A stretch of DNA of 64,000 nucleotides from Pseudomonas bohemica (lineage in GTDB: Bacteria > Pseudomonadota > Gammaproteobacteria > Pseudomonadales > Pseudomonadaceae): NCBI RefSeq assembly GCF_002934685.1, contig NZ_NKHL01000117.1:1-64000 (forward strand), in the 5' to 3' direction. Positions 62,067 to 64,000 of this stretch are shown one piece after another (positions within the stretch are counted from its first letter, which is position 1; each line of letters starts with the position of its first letter). The notes beneath the pieces were generated by a model. The model was not told where the DNA came from. It worked only from the letters and a program-made list of their open reading frames with translations, and searched no databases. Made by a program: the position numbers and the translations under genes.

Positions 62067-62224
62067 TCCAGATTGTGTAAAAAACTCATGAGCGAAGGTC
62101 AGGCAAGGCAAAAACGGGTGGGAAACGGCCGGGGTTGCGCCTGACTCCAGGTGTTCCAAATGAGCATTTTCCGCCTGTTTTTAACGCGGCCTCACCGAGC
62201 AAGATAGTTTTTACACACTCTGGA
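62067..62224. repeat. MITE-like 158-bp imperfect inverted repeat
   Basis: Ends TCCAGA...TCTGGA; the left arm continues GTGTAAAAAACTCAT and GC-GGT-AGGC, the right arm inverse GTGTAAAAACTAT, GC-GGT-AGGC, and inner arms AAAAACGGGTGGGAAA / AAAAACAGGCGGAAAA also pair. The whole element folds on itself and has no gene, as in miniature inverted-repeat elements. Confidence 0.6.
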
Positions 62225-62259
62225 ACCCTACAAGACCTCAAAAGTAAAAAGGATCTGAA

Positions 62260-62751
62260 ATGACCGATCAAACGAATAACGGCGCCACCTCCAACGAAGA
62301 GGCTCCACAGTTTTCCCTGCAACGTATCTACGTGCGAGACCTGTCGTTCGAAGCGCCGAAAAGCCCGGCGATCTTCCGTCAGGAGTGGACCCCGAGCGTC
62401 AGCCTGGATCTGAACACTCGTCAGAAAGAGCTGGAAAACGATTTCTACGAAGTCGTGCTGACCCTGTCGGTCGAAGTGAAGAACGGTGACGAAATCGCCT
62501 TCATCGCCGAAGTCCAGCAAGCCGGTATCTTCCTGATCAAGGGCCTGGACGCTGCATCCATGAGCCACACCCTGGGCGCGTTCTGCCCGAACATCCTGTT
62601 CCCTTACGCGCGCGAAACCATCGACAGCCTGGTGGTCCGCGGTTCGTTCCCGGCGTTGATGCTGGCCCCGGTGAACTTCGATGCTCTGTACGCCCAAGAG
62701 CTACAGCGCATGCAGGAAGCTGGCGAAACGCCAACGCCTACCGTTCAGTAA
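62260..62751 (+). CDS. secB: Protein-export chaperone SecB
   Basis: A 163-residue homotetramer-forming chaperone that delivers precursors to SecA. Typical: [60 protein letters not shown] and [25 protein letters not shown]-like element lies in its upstream region, so the promoter may have been altered or is inside it. A terminator follows. Confidence 0.97.
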   Translation: MTDQTNNGATSNEEAPQFSLQRIYVRDLSFEAPKSPAIFRQEWTPSVSLDLNTRQKELENDFYEVVLTLSVEVKNGDEIAFIAEVQQAGIFLIKGLDAASMSHTLGAFCPNILFPYARETIDSLVVRGSFPALMLAPVNFDALYAQELQRMQEAGETPTPTVQ

Positions 62752-62771
62752 GCGTCGCTGCCTGAATGAAG

Positions 62772-62800
62772 AAAAAGCGCCTGTGATGGGCGCTTTTTTT
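62772..62800 (+). terminator. Intrinsic terminator of secB
   Basis: AAAAAGCGCC-tgtgat-GGGCGCTTTTTTT, 20 bases after the secB stop. A-run and T-run make it usable from both sides. Confidence 0.9.
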
Positions 62801-62849
62801 ATGGATTCACCGGCGATCCTCTGTGGGCCGGCTCCTACAGACTCTGCGC

Positions 62850-63305
62850 CTATTTGAATCCCAACTGCCGCCAACCTTCGTAAACCGCAACTGCCACGGT
62901 ATTGGACAGGTTCAGGCTGCGGCACCCTTCGCGCATGGGCAGACGCAGGCGTTGGTCGCTTGTCAGCGGGTCCAGCACTTCAGGTGGCAAACCCCGGCTT
63001 TCCGGTCCGAAGAGGAACGCATCGCCTTCCTGGAAAGCCACATCGTGAAAGGGCCGCGAGCCCTTTGTGGTAAAAGCGAACAGGCGCGGGTGGCCGATGC
63101 TTTCCAGACAGCTGGCCAGGTCGGCGTGGCGATGCAGCGTGGCGTACTCGTGGTAGTCCAGACCTGCGCGGCGCAGGCGTTTGTCATCCAGCTCGAAGCC
63201 CAATGGCTCGATCAAATGCAGGCTGCAACCACTGTTGGCGCAGAGCCTGATGATGTTGCCGGTATTCGGCGGAATTTCTGGTTGAAAAAGGATCACGTGA
63301 AACAT
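62850..63305 (-). CDS. trmL: tRNA 2'-O-methyltransferase TrmL
   Basis: A 151-residue SPOUT-class enzyme that methylates the wobble base ribose of tRNA-Leu. Motifs: PEIPPNTGNIIRLCANSGCS, FLFGPESRGLPPEVLD and MREGCRSLNLSNTVAVAVYE (the knot). The start MFHVILFQPEIPPNTG is conserved; longer open frames upstream overlap the divergent gene and are rejected. It is convergent with secB. Confidence 0.95.
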   Translation of the reverse strand: MFHVILFQPEIPPNTGNIIRLCANSGCSLHLIEPLGFELDDKRLRRAGLDYHEYATLHRHADLASCLESIGHPRLFAFTTKGSRPFHDVAFQEGDAFLFGPESRGLPPEVLDPLTSDQRLRLPMREGCRSLNLSNTVAVAVYEGWRQLGFK

Positions 63306-63330
63306 GCACGGCTCCGAACGAAAGGACGGG

Positions 63331-63744
63331 ATGCATTCTACCCCTGAAGAGGACCCGAGACCGAAGCTATGGCCTCGGTTTTTGGGGTCCATTGCGATAT
63401 TTGGGGTCATGGTCGGGTTGATGATCGGGCGGCTGACCACGCCCGACCCCGTCGAGCTGCAACGTATCGAGGTGCTCCCCGAAGGCGTTGCGGTGTGGTT
63501 CAACCGCGAGCCGCAGCTGCATGGCGAAATGATCGATGGCGCTGTGGCTTTGCTGTTCAACGCCATCGGCGATGCGCAACGGGGCGAGTTGAAGCTCAAT
63601 GGTCGGGATGTGCGCTGGAGGGTGCAAAAAAGCGATAGGGGGCTGTTGCTGAACCTGCTGGCGGCCCGTCCGTTGCACGGTGACTGGCACGGTGCAACTC
63701 AGGACGGGCGCTGGAGACTTCAGGTAAGTCTCCGAGAGGAATAA
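63331..63744 (+). CDS. Unknown membrane-anchored protein, 137 residues
   Basis: One N-terminal span (FLGSIAIFGVMVGLMIGRL) and a soluble beta-rich domain (RIEVLPEGVAVWFNREPQLH, GELKLNGRDVRWRVQKSDRG). No family is named; similar genes occur at this place in Pseudomonas. ATG at 63331 has AGGA seven bases upstream and is preferred over the ATG at 63304, which would overlap the trmL start codon. Confidence 0.7.
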   Translation: MHSTPEEDPRPKLWPRFLGSIAIFGVMVGLMIGRLTTPDPVELQRIEVLPEGVAVWFNREPQLHGEMIDGAVALLFNAIGDAQRGELKLNGRDVRWRVQKSDRGLLLNLLAARPLHGDWHGATQDGRWRLQVSLREE

Positions 63745-63963
63745 AAGAGGGGAATCCCCGGCCTGCCTGTACCAAGGTCCCCAAAACTGGTGATGATTAA
63801 CCTAATGCAGAGCGCGTGCCAGTTTTGGTGAATCGTTTCAAAATAAATGTAAATAGCGCGCCGGGGCCCAGTCTACGGGGCTTTCGGTAATTCGTTCGTT
63901 GCCACCATGCTGCTTGAAAGGCCTTAACAGCCTCTGCGCTTTACACGCTGCCCAAATTTCGTC

Positions 63964-63997
63964 TGCACGCTATTTGTGCGTTTTCTTTGGTGGCACG
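63964..63997 (+). promoter_or_regulatory. NtrC-like dyad and half sigma-54 promoter at edge
   Basis: TGCAC-GCTATTT-GTGCG at 63964-63980 resembles an NtrC site (TGCAC-N7-GTGCA), and TGGCACG at 63991-63997 equals the -24 box of sigma-54 promoters. The -12 box (TTGC) would lie just beyond the window. The known neighbourhood of secB-trmL includes nitrogen-control genes in Pseudomonas. Confidence 0.4.
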
Positions 63998-64000
63998 CCA

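Overview
The window is a piece of a Pseudomonas chromosome, most likely from the fluorescens/syringae side of the genus. It carries a P2-like prophage of about 35 kb on the left and ordinary core genome on the right. The core block (mutY-yggX, hisBHAF, envC-ctp, gpmI, grxC-secB-trmL, with tRNA-Thr(TGT) and tRNA-Phe(GAA)) is the gene neighbourhood known for the genus. REP/REPIN repeats of the GTGGGAGC...GCTCCCAC type, common in this group, sit between the right-hand genes.

Left edge (1-1865): the 3' end of an IS3-family element interrupts a small AT-rich gene, followed by an AT-rich gene for an unknown membrane protein. Prophage early region (1866-9488): tyrosine integrase, DUF4224 protein, a run of tiny genes each preceded by the same hairpin-plus-ribosome-binding-site leader, a P4-alpha-like zinc/Toprim/helicase replication protein, an Ogr/Delta zinc-finger activator, a YmfL-type regulator and a Cro/CI-type divergent switch. 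Late region (9519-32305): a complete P2-order set D U T E/E' FII FI G H I J W V S R, spanins, endolysin, holin, X L M N O, then divergent P and Q. Late transcription probably starts at three dyads of the form TGT-N13-ACA, located before FI, before V and between O and P; these are candidate sites for the Ogr-like activator. E' is made by a -1 frameshift at TTTTTTG.

Right accessory arm (32306-37403): an AT-rich Fic protein with a C-terminal winged-helix and a repeated operator-like octamer upstream, a probable C4-type antisense RNA region with small genes and what looks like an antirepressor stub, an AntA antirepressor whose linker is encoded by three consecutive palindromes, a dense cluster of ten GTTAG pentamers (possible origin, integrase arm or operator sites), and a membrane protein gene abutting tRNA-Thr. 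The exact att sites and cos were not found.

Core region (37514-64000): methyltransferase, polar amino-acid ABC transporter, GABA-type permease, a frameshifted cytochrome b561, tRNA-Phe, yggX, mutY, an AsmA-family protein, an OFA-type MFS transporter, the his cluster, a periplasmic binding protein, a cell-envelope operon (deacetylase, Ctp protease, EnvC, phosphoglycerate mutase), then rhodanese-like protein, glutaredoxin, SecB and TrmL. A 158-bp MITE-like inverted repeat lies upstream of secB, and the right edge shows half of a sigma-54 promoter next to an NtrC-like site.

The most unusual signals are: (a) the three-fold repeated hairpin/RBS leader of the small early genes; (b) a 14-base perfect copy of that RBS on the opposite strand, in the loop of a hairpin of the late capsid operon, so that the late transcript would carry an anti-RBS loop; (c) the palindrome array inside antA; (d) the GTTAG cluster. 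Three genes (gpO, the ORF after fic, cytochrome b561) each look broken by about one base, so sequencing or assembly error should be kept in mind.
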